From: Gaetbulibacter sp. S0825 | GTDB lineage: Bacteria; Bacteroidota; Bacteroidia; Flavobacteriales; Flavobacteriaceae | Assembly: GCF_011777505.1 (NCBI RefSeq) | Contig: NZ_JAATJT010000002.1 | Coordinates: forward strand, 558,001 to 622,000 | Reading direction: 5' to 3' | Length of the DNA: 64,000 nt | Shown here: one piece after another, positions 34,425 through 43,487 of the stretch | Layout: each line of letters opens with the position of its first letter | Position numbering within the stretch: the first letter of the stretch is position 1 | Notes under the pieces: generated by a model | What the model saw: the letters and a program-made list of their open reading frames with translations, nothing else | Databases searched by the model: none | What the model was told of the DNA's origin: nothing | Position numbers and translations under genes: made by a program

Positions 34425-36326
34425 TTAAATTACGCTGTAAGTATTTAAATACCATTTTTGGAAACAGTAATATGTCCAAACTCGCATGGTATTATCTTCT
34501 TTACCAGAAAGATGATTTTTCACTAAAGGAATAATAGTGTTTGACTGAAAAATATTTTGAGAGGTTACAAATTTTGGTTCAATATAACTTTCTAATTCTT
34601 TTCTAAGAGAAGCACGTAGCCAATCGCCAACAGGAACTCCAAATCCTTGTTTTGATTTTTCAAGAAAATCTGTTGGAAATTCGTCTTTAAATGCTTCTTT
34701 TAGTATGTGTTTTTTACTCCATCCTTTCATTAAATAATCTTCAGGTAAGCTATTCGTGTATTCCCAAATAGATTTATTTAAAAAAGGTGCTCGACACTCT
34801 AAAGAATTGAGCATACTTGTTCTGTCAACTTTAACGAGCATGTCACCTTCAAGACTTGTATGTCTATCTATTTCACGAAAATCTGTTATTGTCTTTGGAG
34901 CTGCAATTCCAGTGTCTTTTTTGTAAGATTCAAAAATAGAAGACTGATGCATATGAGGGAGAAATAAACTTTCTTTTTCTTTATCTGTAAAAGCTAATGA
35001 AATAATATTCCAATAAAACTCACCACTATAATCAATGGCTTTTAATAAGCGATTTATTTTAAATCGTTTACCACGCTTGTCATCACTAGTTTTTAGAAGT
35101 TTTGAAGCGATACCTTGAATACCATTGTGTGCAAATTTCGGGACAACTGAAGTGTACCTTCTGTTTAACTTACCCATGTAGTGTTTATTATAACCTGCGA
35201 AAACTTCGTCGCCACCATCACCAGTTAAAGCTACTTTTACAAACTCTCTAGTTTTATTGGATACTAAATATGTTGGTAAGGCAGATGAATCTGCAAAAGG
35301 CTCATCAAAATTTAAAAGAATTTCATCAACATTATGCTCTAAATCTTTTTCATTGATAATGAACTCATGATGATTACTATTAATAAGTTTAGCAACTACT
35401 TGAGATTTATCTGTTTCATCAAATTCAGCTTTTTCAAAACCAATAGAAAAGGTGTCAATTTTTTTATCACTCATTTGTGACAAACATAATGAGACAACAG
35501 ATGAATCCACACCACCAGATAAAAACGTACCAATTGGTACATCGGAAATGGATCTACTTTCAACACTTTCTCTTACAAGTGCATTAACATTTTTTTTAGC
35601 TTCATCAAATGAAATGTGCTTATTATCAAGTTTATTTACTTGGCTAATTTCTTCTATTTTCAAGCTTTTTAATTCTAAATCATATTCAATGTAATGATTA
35701 GCCTTTAGCTTGAATACATCTTCATAAATAGTGTAAGGTGCAGGAATATAAGTAAGTCTAAAATATAAATTTAAGCCAGTTGTTGAAATTTCAGGTTTTT
35801 TAGAAAGTTGTTTTACTAACGATTTCAGTTCTGAAGCGTATATAAAACTATCATTTGTTTTTGTATAGTATAGAGGTTTTTCACCAAAAAAATCACGTGT
35901 TATAAAAACCTTGTTTTTTATTTTATCATGAATGCTAAACGCAAACATACCATCTAGTTTTTTAAACCCACTAGGTCCTTCTTGTTCATACAATTTTAAA
36001 ATCACCTCAGTATCACTAGTTGTATTAAAAGTGACACCTTTTGCTTCTAATTGAGCTTTTAATTTTTGGTAGTTATAAATTTCGCCGTTAAAGACAATAG
36101 AAATACTATTGTTGGCTGTATGCATTGGTTGTTTTCCAGTAGTTAAATCGATAATTGACAAACGACGCATAGCCATACCGACAGATGCATTATCACTACT
36201 ATCTGTATATATACCATCTTCATCAGGACCTCTATGAAAAATTAAATCATTCATAGAGCCTAACTGTTCTTTTAAGCTTTGATTATCAACGAGAGAAGAA
36301 TGAATAACGCCATTTATTCCGCACAT
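34425..36326 (-). CDS. asnB: Asparagine synthase-like amidotransferase
   Basis: 633 residues. Class II glutaminase with the N-terminal nucleophile Cys2 (MCGINGVIHS), RGPDEDG and RLSIIDL; the synthetase half has the PP-loop LSGGVDSSVV near residue 265 and DGGDEVFAGYNKHY near residue 370. In capsule loci this enzyme amidates a sugar uronate or peptide rather than making asparagine, and the XrtA/PEP-CTERM-type EPS loci carry a close relative. Located 8 bp from the GT4 gene; the start codon is at the Cys2 methionine. Confidence 0.85.
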   Translation of the reverse strand: MCGINGVIHSSLVDNQSLKEQLGSMNDLIFHRGPDEDGIYTDSSDNASVGMAMRRLSIIDLTTGKQPMHTANNSISIVFNGEIYNYQKLKAQLEAKGVTFNTTSDTEVILKLYEQEGPSGFKKLDGMFAFSIHDKIKNKVFITRDFFGEKPLYYTKTNDSFIYASELKSLVKQLSKKPEISTTGLNLYFRLTYIPAPYTIYEDVFKLKANHYIEYDLELKSLKIEEISQVNKLDNKHISFDEAKKNVNALVRESVESRSISDVPIGTFLSGGVDSSVVSLCLSQMSDKKIDTFSIGFEKAEFDETDKSQVVAKLINSNHHEFIINEKDLEHNVDEILLNFDEPFADSSALPTYLVSNKTREFVKVALTGDGGDEVFAGYNKHYMGKLNRRYTSVVPKFAHNGIQGIASKLLKTSDDKRGKRFKINRLLKAIDYSGEFYWNIISLAFTDKEKESLFLPHMHQSSIFESYKKDTGIAAPKTITDFREIDRHTSLEGDMLVKVDRTSMLNSLECRAPFLNKSIWEYTNSLPEDYLMKGWSKKHILKEAFKDEFPTDFLEKSKQGFGVPVGDWLRASLRKELESYIEPKFVTSQNIFQSNTIIPLVKNHLSGKEDNTMRVWTYYCFQKWYLNTYSVI

Positions 36327-36365
36327 AGGTTTAATATAATTTTAATAAATTTAACTAATTCGCTA

Positions 36366-37466
36366 CTAATCAGTACTTAAAAAATTATTTGTTCGGATTT
36401 TTTCTTCATGTAAATAAAGAACAAATAATAGAGCTATCCAAAATAATGGCAAACGTAATGTCATATGTACAGCTGCAAATAAAAGCACTGGAAAGATGAC
36501 TGCCATTGTTTCTCTAGAAAGTTTTGTTGCAAATGATTTAAATGCACCTAAGTATAAAAACAATCCAATAATTCCATAACAGAATAGAATATTTGCAAAT
36601 ATAGAATGTAATTCTATGGTTTCGTTAAAACGCTCATAAGCACCTTCACCAGCACCAAAAAGTAAATGCTGGGGGTTTTTACCAATACGCTGAAAACCTC
36701 TCGTACCAATACCTTGATTACCCGAAATAGTATTATTAGAAAACCTGTCCATATTATATTCTAGGGCAGCAAAATTTTCTAAATTCAAATCATAATTGAA
36801 ATCAATTACGATAAAAGCAATAACTGAGGCTGCAGCAAAAATCATTAGATTCTTTCTGGATTTTATTATAAAAAAAATCCAGAAAATTATGGCACCACCA
36901 AGCGCTGCTCGTGATGCTGAAATTAATATAAACAAAGTGCAAAGTGCCAATAAAACAACCGTAGATGGCGTTTTTTTGTTAAGCAAACGAGTTAAAACAT
37001 AGATAATGGCTAATAAACATAAGCCCCAAAGAGCTAGTTGGTTAGGATTGTTAAAAAACATTTGAGTCCTGACGCCTTGATCTTTAATAAATGGAAATAA
37101 AAGCGTTTGCACTATTAGTGAAACTGAAAGTGCTTTGAATGTTATTTCTAAAAAAGAGATGTCTTTAAGTCTATTAAAAATAAATAACATCATAAAAAAA
37201 CTATACAGATAAAACACACTGTTTTTAAGTATTTTTATATCACCAATCATTAACATTAAAATTGTGTTTACAATAAAGGTGTAAACAACAAAAAGAAATA
37301 AATATTTGGTATATCTATTGGCGCTAATACTAGTAAGAATGGATTTAATATTTACAATAATTAATAGTGCACCAAACAAATCTGCTAATTGCGGATTACC
37401 CTCTGCAAACATATAAAAAGGGAATACTATTAAATATATGGCCCAAATGTAATGGCTAAATTTCAT
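36366..37466 (-). CDS. O-antigen ligase/polymerase-like membrane protein (Wzy type)
   Basis: 366 residues, about 10-11 transmembrane helices. Wzy/WaaL features: the large periplasmic loop around residues 235-290 carrying NQGIGTRGFQRIGKNPQHLLFGAGEGAYERF and a later LHSIFANILFCYGIIG motif, the family's conserved His-containing loop. Expected to polymerise repeat units at the periplasmic face. It overlaps the next (upstream) flippase gene by 11 bp. Confidence 0.8.
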   Translation of the reverse strand: MKFSHYIWAIYLIVFPFYMFAEGNPQLADLFGALLIIVNIKSILTSISANRYTKYLFLFVVYTFIVNTILMLMIGDIKILKNSVFYLYSFFMMLFIFNRLKDISFLEITFKALSVSLIVQTLLFPFIKDQGVRTQMFFNNPNQLALWGLCLLAIIYVLTRLLNKKTPSTVVLLALCTLFILISASRAALGGAIIFWIFFIIKSRKNLMIFAAASVIAFIVIDFNYDLNLENFAALEYNMDRFSNNTISGNQGIGTRGFQRIGKNPQHLLFGAGEGAYERFNETIELHSIFANILFCYGIIGLFLYLGAFKSFATKLSRETMAVIFPVLLFAAVHMTLRLPLFWIALLFVLYLHEEKIRTNNFLSTD

Positions 37467-38712
37467 GAGATATATGTTTGTTTTCTTTAATCACTTTTGT
37501 GCAAAATATAAACGAAAATACTGCTTTTACACTTAAAGCAGTAATAATTGTAATTGCACCACCAATATAATTATAAGTCGGTATGAGTATTAGTCCAGTT
37601 ACTAATCCGCAAACTGAACCAAATACTATAATTTTAGAATAGAGTTTATCTTTCTTATAAATCATTAACCCATTAACACCAAAAGCAGAAATTACTGAAG
37701 CTAAAAAAGGTGCAGGACTTAAATATTTTACTGCTTGCTCAATTTCTAAAGTATTTTCACTTAGACCTAACCATAATTCTAACAAAAAACCTGATAGGAA
37801 AAACATGATTAACGATAATATAATGCCCATAAAAACGAAAATATATCGTGTTATATACATTGCGTTTTTGTTTCTATTCAAAAAAGGATATAAAACATTA
37901 GTCATAATTGTATTAATAACACCAAAGGCTCCAGATACTTTAGTTCCAATTTCCATTACACCAGCAAACCTCTTTGGCCAATGTGACCCAACCAAAAAGA
38001 TAGACGTATTATAATAAATGGTAGGAGAGGCCATAGTTAAAAAGGAACTCCAAGAATCCTTAAGTGTTTGCTTTACATCATGAAATTTTGAAAGCTTAAA
38101 TACTATACCAAATTTCTTGTAAAGAAATATTTGAGCAATCAATCCAGCAATTAAAAACCCCATTGAGTGATAAAGGGCAATATATATAAACTGTGATTCA
38201 GTTTTAATAAGTGTAAAGCAAAATAAGGCAAACATCGATTTTGATATAACATTTACTATCGTAATAAAACGCATTTTTTCCATCCCTAAAAAGAACCACA
38301 TAGGGAATAATAACTCACCAAAAAGTAGAATAACAAAAAAGCAGTAAATAATATAATGTTCACGAAGATCAGGAACAGCTAATAGCAAAACAGCCAGAAC
38401 AACAATAGAGCCAAGAAATAAATAGAATTGAGCAGTTAATGTGTCATTATACACTTTGGCTAATTTACTTTTATCATCCCTTATCAAAGCAATATCCCTT
38501 ACAGCTGATAAATCGAACCCAAATTGAATAATATTTTGAAAATAAAAAATTAAAGAAAATGCAAAGGCATAAATCCCATAATTCTTTTCAGACACAACAT
38601 TTAGTAAATATGGAATAATAATTAAGGGTATTACCGCATCTATTGCCTTAAAAAGGAAATACGATATAAAATTCTCAATTAGTGAAAAATGTTTTTTTAA
38701 GTCCAAACTCAA
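37456..38712 (-). CDS. Oligosaccharide flippase (Wzx/MATE-like)
   Basis: 418 residues with about 12 transmembrane helices. The N-terminus FKAIDAVIPLIIIPYLLNVVSEKNYGIYAFAFSLIFYFQ is the polysaccharide-biosynthesis PF01943-type start. Probable start is TTG at 38712 (no ATG occurs in frame, and TAA lies 6 nt upstream). Flips the lipid-linked repeat unit for the polymerase. First gene of the polysaccharide operon on the minus strand. Confidence 0.85.
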   Translation of the reverse strand: MSLDLKKHFSLIENFISYFLFKAIDAVIPLIIIPYLLNVVSEKNYGIYAFAFSLIFYFQNIIQFGFDLSAVRDIALIRDDKSKLAKVYNDTLTAQFYLFLGSIVVLAVLLLAVPDLREHYIIYCFFVILLFGELLFPMWFFLGMEKMRFITIVNVISKSMFALFCFTLIKTESQFIYIALYHSMGFLIAGLIAQIFLYKKFGIVFKLSKFHDVKQTLKDSWSSFLTMASPTIYYNTSIFLVGSHWPKRFAGVMEIGTKVSGAFGVINTIMTNVLYPFLNRNKNAMYITRYIFVFMGIILSLIMFFLSGFLLELWLGLSENTLEIEQAVKYLSPAPFLASVISAFGVNGLMIYKKDKLYSKIIVFGSVCGLVTGLILIPTYNYIGGAITIITALSVKAVFSFIFCTKVIKENKHISHEI

Positions 38713-38929
38713 TTTTTAGGGAGGATAAATTAACGCATTTTTGCTCTAAAAACGATTAGTAAATATTTTTTTCTTAGCTAAAAAATCCAAAACCTATTTT
38801 TTATCGTACATATCTCTAAACAATGTTGAAAGTAAAAACATCGACAAAAAGGTAAGTAACATCTACCAACTAACAATATTAGTAAGTAAAAACCTACTTT
38901 AAAGATGTAATTTATCGATTAAATTAGTG

Positions 38930-38945
38930 AAGGTTATTTAACCTT
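38930..38945 (+). promoter_or_regulatory. Palindrome upstream of the T9SS cargo gene
   Basis: AAGGTTA (38930-38936) and TAACCTT (38939-38945) face each other across 2 bp. The wider 279-bp gap between wzx and this gene shows no open frame or clear TAnnTTTG box on either strand. Regulator unknown. Confidence 0.35.
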
Positions 38946-38991
38946 TAATTATTTGTCTATGTTTACCGAAACAGCCCCAAATTATTAGAAG

Positions 38992-41784
38992 ATGAAAAAC
39001 ATTAAACCTGCTATTTCGGCATTAATTTTTACCTGTATCTTTTATTTTGCTGGTCTAACTGCTTTAGCCCAGAATTATGATTTAGATACAAGTTTAAATA
39101 ATTATGGAGTCCCACCAGCGTTAAATAAACCAAATTATTTACAATCAGTTACTGATCCATTATTTGATACCAAAATAACCAGAATTACTGGTGATGTAGG
39201 AACTAGTATTCCAAATGTTGGTGGCTCATGGCAGAACATAGCCAGACACGGTTACTCTGCAAGACAGCCCTGGAATGCAGATGAATCTATTCTATATCTT
39301 GATAGACATATAGGTGGCCCTAGTTTATTTTTAGATGGAGAAACATATGAAGTGATTAAGCAAGCTAATGTACCTGGTGGTAATGAACATAGATGGCATT
39401 CAACAAATCCTGACTTATTTTTAATACTTAGAGATGATGGCATTTATTCTTGGAGTTATTCAACTGAAGCACTAACAAAATTAATAGATATAAATGGGTA
39501 TTCTAATACGTCATTAGGATATACAGGTAATTACTCGATGGATGGAAATGTACTTGGTATGTTTGCAACAAGAAATTCTGATGGACAACAAGTTGCATTT
39601 GGAGTTAATATAGCTACTCAAACTAAATTTCCAGACGTAGATTTAACAGGATGGAGCGATATTGATTATTCTACAACATCTCCTTTAGGTACTTACATAG
39701 TAGTTAATGGGACATATAGTGGTAGTAATGATGTTACTAAAATATATGTGATGTCTACAGGTAATCAAACGGGACCATTATGGAGTAGTTATGGTAGACC
39801 GAGTCATTATGATGTAACCTTATTTGAAGGCGTAGAATATGTTATAGGTAATTCTAAATCTAATCCTGATGATGGTAGAATTATTAGACGCAGAATGTCT
39901 GATGGGGAAGTTACAGTATTAACTCAAGGAGGCTATGGTAGTCATGGTTCAGCAAGGTCAATTCAAAGAGAGGGGTGGGTTTTTACACAAATGTCTGACT
40001 CACCAAGTTGGGGGCCTTACTATGATGAAATTGTAGGCGTTAGTTCAAGTGGAGATAGAGTAGAAAGAATTGTAAGTATAAGAGGTAGTTGGGGTGATTA
40101 TGAAAACCAACCTCATGCAGTTCCATCACCATCAGGAAGTAGAGTATTATATGCTAGCGATTGGAATAATAATGCACCACCTGTTCAAACTTATATTGCA
40201 GATTTCAGGCATAAATCAATGGGTGGAGGAGGCTCTAATAATGTAAATGCTGGTGCAGATCAAGATATTTGTGATGGAGACACCACTACTTTAACTGCAA
40301 CAGGAGCTCAAAGTTACTTGTGGAGCACTGGCGAAACTACAGCAAGTATCACAGTAACACTCTATGAGACTACTACCTTTACAGTAACAGGAACAGCTTC
40401 AAATGGTGACACAAGTACCGATAGTGTTATTGTAAATGTAAGTTCTATTCCTGTAGCAAACGCTGGAGTAGATATAGAAATATGTGAAGGCGAAGACGCT
40501 ACGTTAACTGCTTCTGGAGGAGATTCCTATTTATGGAGTAACGGAGCGACCACACCAACTATAACAATAAGTCCAAATAGCACCACAAATTATTCCGTCA
40601 TTGTCACACAGAATAGCTGTTCCAGTACCGACGAGGTCACTGTAACAGTCAAACCCAGGCAAACGATAAACGCTGGTAATGACGTGGACATCTATCTTGG
40701 CGAAAGCACTACTCTAACAGTTGTTGGAGTGGGTGACGTGCTTTGGAGTACAGGAGAAACTACGTCTAGCATTACAGTAACCCCAACAGTTACAACCACC
40801 TATAGTGTAGAAGTAACCGAAACTAATGGTTGTACTGCTTATGATGAAGTTAAGGTTACTGTTATTGGAACTGTTGATGCTAATGCAGGTGCAGATAAAA
40901 CCATTTGTGATGGTGAAACAGCAACTTTAACAGCTTCTGGTGGCGATACTTATTTATGGAGTACAGGCGAAACCACTGCAACAATAAGGGTGAACCCAAA
41001 TATTACTACTACATATACTGTGGAGGTTTCCAATCCAATCTCAACTGGAACAGACGACGTGACCGTTTATGTAAATGAAATACCAGATGTTGATGCGGGT
41101 AATGATGAAACCATAAATCTTGGTGAATATGTAACGCTTTCAGCAACTGGAGCCGATACCTATTTATGGAGCAACGGAGCTACACAACCCAATATTGCTG
41201 TTAGTCCGCAGCAAACAACAGATTATTATGTAACAGGATATACCAACAATTGTTCAGATGTTGCTCAAGTGAGGGTAACAGTAGAAAATGTTGTGAATGC
41301 TAATGCAGGTAAAGACCAAATAATTTGTAATGGTGATACAGCTACGTTAACAGCTTCAGGAGGTGATGAGTATTTGTGGAGCACAGGAGAAACTACTAGA
41401 ATAATAGAAGTGTCTCCAACTACAGATACGGTTTATACTGTCGTTGTTTCAACACAATTTGCATCAGCTAGTGACGACGTACAAGTAACTGTAATTGAAT
41501 GTGAAGATGATGAGGAGGAAACTGACCCAAGTTATCATTTTGAAGTATTTCCAAATCCAACAAGTGATGGATTATTAAAAATATTTTTAGGAGGCTTAAG
41601 TAATAATTCCAACATTTACATACATGATGCTATTGGAAAGCTAATTCATTTTGAAACTATTAATGATAATAATGGATCGATGTTTCAGAAGCAAATAAAT
41701 ATTTCTCGATTCAATACAGGATTATATTTTGTAACGCTTGAAGAGTTAGAGCAAAGCACTACAAAAAAGATTATCTTTAATTAA
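38992..41784 (+). CDS. T9SS-secreted repeat protein with N-terminal propeller-like domain
   Basis: 930 residues. A signal peptide (residues 1-26, ends ALAQ) is followed by a large WD-like domain to ~residue 405 with repeated strands (SLFLDGETYEVIK, FLILRDDGIYSWSYS, VFTQMSDSPSWGPYYDEIVGV). Then come six ~70-residue repeats (about 417-836) of the form NAGADxxICxGExxTLTASGGDxYLWSTGETTxxIxVxPxxTTxYxVxV, a Bacteroidota surface-repeat type. A final ~75-residue T9SS type-A sorting domain (FEVFPNPTSDGLLKIFLGG ... TKKIIFN) follows. Exported to the surface by T9SS. Divergent from the polysaccharide operon; function unknown, adhesin or glycan binding is possible. Confidence 0.85.
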   Translation: MKNIKPAISALIFTCIFYFAGLTALAQNYDLDTSLNNYGVPPALNKPNYLQSVTDPLFDTKITRITGDVGTSIPNVGGSWQNIARHGYSARQPWNADESILYLDRHIGGPSLFLDGETYEVIKQANVPGGNEHRWHSTNPDLFLILRDDGIYSWSYSTEALTKLIDINGYSNTSLGYTGNYSMDGNVLGMFATRNSDGQQVAFGVNIATQTKFPDVDLTGWSDIDYSTTSPLGTYIVVNGTYSGSNDVTKIYVMSTGNQTGPLWSSYGRPSHYDVTLFEGVEYVIGNSKSNPDDGRIIRRRMSDGEVTVLTQGGYGSHGSARSIQREGWVFTQMSDSPSWGPYYDEIVGVSSSGDRVERIVSIRGSWGDYENQPHAVPSPSGSRVLYASDWNNNAPPVQTYIADFRHKSMGGGGSNNVNAGADQDICDGDTTTLTATGAQSYLWSTGETTASITVTLYETTTFTVTGTASNGDTSTDSVIVNVSSIPVANAGVDIEICEGEDATLTASGGDSYLWSNGATTPTITISPNSTTNYSVIVTQNSCSSTDEVTVTVKPRQTINAGNDVDIYLGESTTLTVVGVGDVLWSTGETTSSITVTPTVTTTYSVEVTETNGCTAYDEVKVTVIGTVDANAGADKTICDGETATLTASGGDTYLWSTGETTATIRVNPNITTTYTVEVSNPISTGTDDVTVYVNEIPDVDAGNDETINLGEYVTLSATGADTYLWSNGATQPNIAVSPQQTTDYYVTGYTNNCSDVAQVRVTVENVVNANAGKDQIICNGDTATLTASGGDEYLWSTGETTRIIEVSPTTDTVYTVVVSTQFASASDDVQVTVIECEDDEEETDPSYHFEVFPNPTSDGLLKIFLGGLSNNSNIYIHDAIGKLIHFETINDNNGSMFQKQINISRFNTGLYFVTLEELEQSTTKKIIFN

Positions 41785-41808
41785 ATAGGGATTTTTTAGT
41801 TCGTAAAG

Positions 41809-41845
41809 CACTCAACATATTAGTAGTATTGTTGAGTGTTTTATT
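41809..41845 (+). terminator. Terminator after the T9SS cargo gene
   Basis: CACTCAACA (41809-41817) and TGTTGAGTG (41830-41838) with a T-rich tail, 25 bp past the stop. Also lies at the 3' end of the convergent gene. Confidence 0.75.
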
Positions 41846-42212
41846 TTATACGAATGTTTTTTAACGTAGCTAAACTATCACAGTTTTCTACTGTAAGCAG
41901 AATTTCTACATCTTCTACATCTTCCTCAATTACATAGACTTTGCATGAATCTAATGACGTATTACTTAAAGAAAAATTCACATTTCCCTTTCTTAAAACT
42001 GTATTGATTGTTGAAGTGTCTAGAGTCTTTTCGTTCATATAGGATAAAGCTTCATCAGAATACTTCAAGGGCTTTATGCCAATGTTTTTTAAAACCCTTG
42101 CGTTAGGGCTATAACTACAGGATGCTCTTTTTCCGCTTAAAAAAAAAGCCAAAAAAATTAACCCAATTGCGAAACCACCAAGATAGTAGCCAACACGCTG
42201 AATAAGTTTCAT
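41841..42212 (-). CDS. Small membrane-anchored protein (DUF4258-like)
   Basis: 123 residues: one N-terminal transmembrane helix (LGGFAIGLIFLAFFLSG), then a periplasmic domain with CSYSPNARVLKNIGIKPLKYSDEALSYMNEK and SLDSCKVYVIEEDVEDVEILLTVENCDSLATLKNIRI. It resembles the flavobacterial DUF4258-annotated proteins. It is 8 bp upstream of alanine dehydrogenase on the same strand, so probably follows it in one transcript. Function unknown. Confidence 0.65.
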   Translation of the reverse strand: MKLIQRVGYYLGGFAIGLIFLAFFLSGKRASCSYSPNARVLKNIGIKPLKYSDEALSYMNEKTLDTSTINTVLRKGNVNFSLSNTSLDSCKVYVIEEDVEDVEILLTVENCDSLATLKNIRIK

Positions 42213-42220
42213 AAAAGTTT

Positions 42221-43420
42221 TTAAAAAATTAGAAGATTGGCATCGCTATAATCTAGGTCAAACCAATCTGCAACAGATTTATTTGTCAAAATTCCGTGGT
42301 AAAAATACAAACCATTTTTCAATCCACGGTCAAAACGAAGGGCATTTTCTATACCACCATCATCTGCAATTTTTAAAAGGTAAGGTGTGAAAATATTACT
42401 TATTGACACTGAGGCAGTTCGCGAGTATCTTGCAGGAATATTTGGTACACAATAATGAATAACACCATGTTTAATAAATGTAGGTTTATCATGTCTTGTA
42501 ATTTCACTGGTTTCAAAACACCCTCCCATATCTATACTAACATCAATGATTACTGCACCAATTTTCATACTTTCCACCATAGTTTCACTTACTAAAATAG
42601 GCGACCTGTTTTTTCCACGTACAGCACCTATAGCAACATCACAGCGTTTTAAAGCTTTTAATAAGTTTTTTGGTTGCATAGTAGATGTATAAATGGCTGT
42701 TCCAAAACGGCTTTGCAAAGTTCTTAATTTTGAAATAGAGTTGTCAAAAACTTTGACATTGGCTCCAAGCCCTAATGCAGATCTTACAGCAAATTCTCCA
42801 ACAGTGCCTGCACCAATAATAACAATTTCGGTAGGAGGGACACCACTTATATTACCAAATAGCAATCCATTACCATTGTTTACGTTGGATAATAATTCAG
42901 AGGCTATTAATACGGAAGCAGTTCCTGCAATTTCACTTAATTGACTTACAGCTGGATAAGCACCATCTTCATCTCTAATAAATTCAAATCCTATGGCAGT
43001 AATTCTTTTTTTAGCTAAAGCTTCAAAATACGTTTTGTTTTGTGTCTTTAGTTGTAATGCTGAAATGAGTATGGTTTGTGGATTAATAAGCTTAATCTCG
43101 TCAAGGGTAGGAGGCTCTACTTTTAATAAAATTGGACAAGAAAATACTTTGGACGTGTCTTTGGTGATTTCTGCACCTGCTTCGCTATAGTCTTTATCTT
43201 TAAATTTAGCGCCTTCACCAGCTCCAGATTCCAATAATACACGATGCCCATTATTTACTAATGCAGATACTGCATCTGGTGTTAAACATACACGTTTTTC
43301 TTGAAATGAAGTTTCTTTTGGAATACCAATAAACAGTTTGCCTTTACGTTTTAAAACTTCTAGTGTTTCTTCTTGTGGTAGAAGTTGTTCCTTAGTAAAA
43401 GGAGAGAGAGATTTACTCAT
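42221..43420 (-). CDS. ald: Alanine dehydrogenase
   Basis: NAD-dependent interconversion of alanine and pyruvate/ammonia. 399 residues. N-terminal substrate region FIGIPKETSFQEKRVCLTPDAV; Rossmann VVIIGAGTVGEFAVRSALGLGANVKVFD near residues 195-222; IDVSIDMGGCFETSE; H in THHDKPTF-like ITRHDKPTFIKHGVIHYCVPNIPA, the family signature. Slightly longer N-terminus than the Bacillus enzyme. A 10-bp-arm palindrome lies directly in front of the start codon. The similarity to NAD(P) transhydrogenase alpha is ruled out by the missing membrane domain. Confidence 0.92.
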   Translation of the reverse strand: MSKSLSPFTKEQLLPQEETLEVLKRKGKLFIGIPKETSFQEKRVCLTPDAVSALVNNGHRVLLESGAGEGAKFKDKDYSEAGAEITKDTSKVFSCPILLKVEPPTLDEIKLINPQTILISALQLKTQNKTYFEALAKKRITAIGFEFIRDEDGAYPAVSQLSEIAGTASVLIASELLSNVNNGNGLLFGNISGVPPTEIVIIGAGTVGEFAVRSALGLGANVKVFDNSISKLRTLQSRFGTAIYTSTMQPKNLLKALKRCDVAIGAVRGKNRSPILVSETMVESMKIGAVIIDVSIDMGGCFETSEITRHDKPTFIKHGVIHYCVPNIPARYSRTASVSISNIFTPYLLKIADDGGIENALRFDRGLKNGLYFYHGILTNKSVADWFDLDYSDANLLIF

Positions 43421-43422
43421 AG

Positions 43423-43443
43423 TTTGGTTATTGAATAACCAAA
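43423..43443 (-). promoter_or_regulatory. Perfect palindrome at the ald start
   Basis: TTTGGTTATT (43423-43432) and AATAACCAAA (43434-43443), 10-bp arms around a single G, two bp upstream of the ald ATG. It could be an operator or an mRNA hairpin controlling translation. Confidence 0.55.
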
Positions 43444-43487
43444 TTACAAATAAATTTTATAATTCTAATTTGTAAGCTGCTATTATG

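Noticed and set aside
40240-41500. CRISPR-like repetition in the T9SS cargo gene
   Set aside because: The repeat period (~210 bp) and coding frame show protein domain repeats, not direct repeats with spacers.
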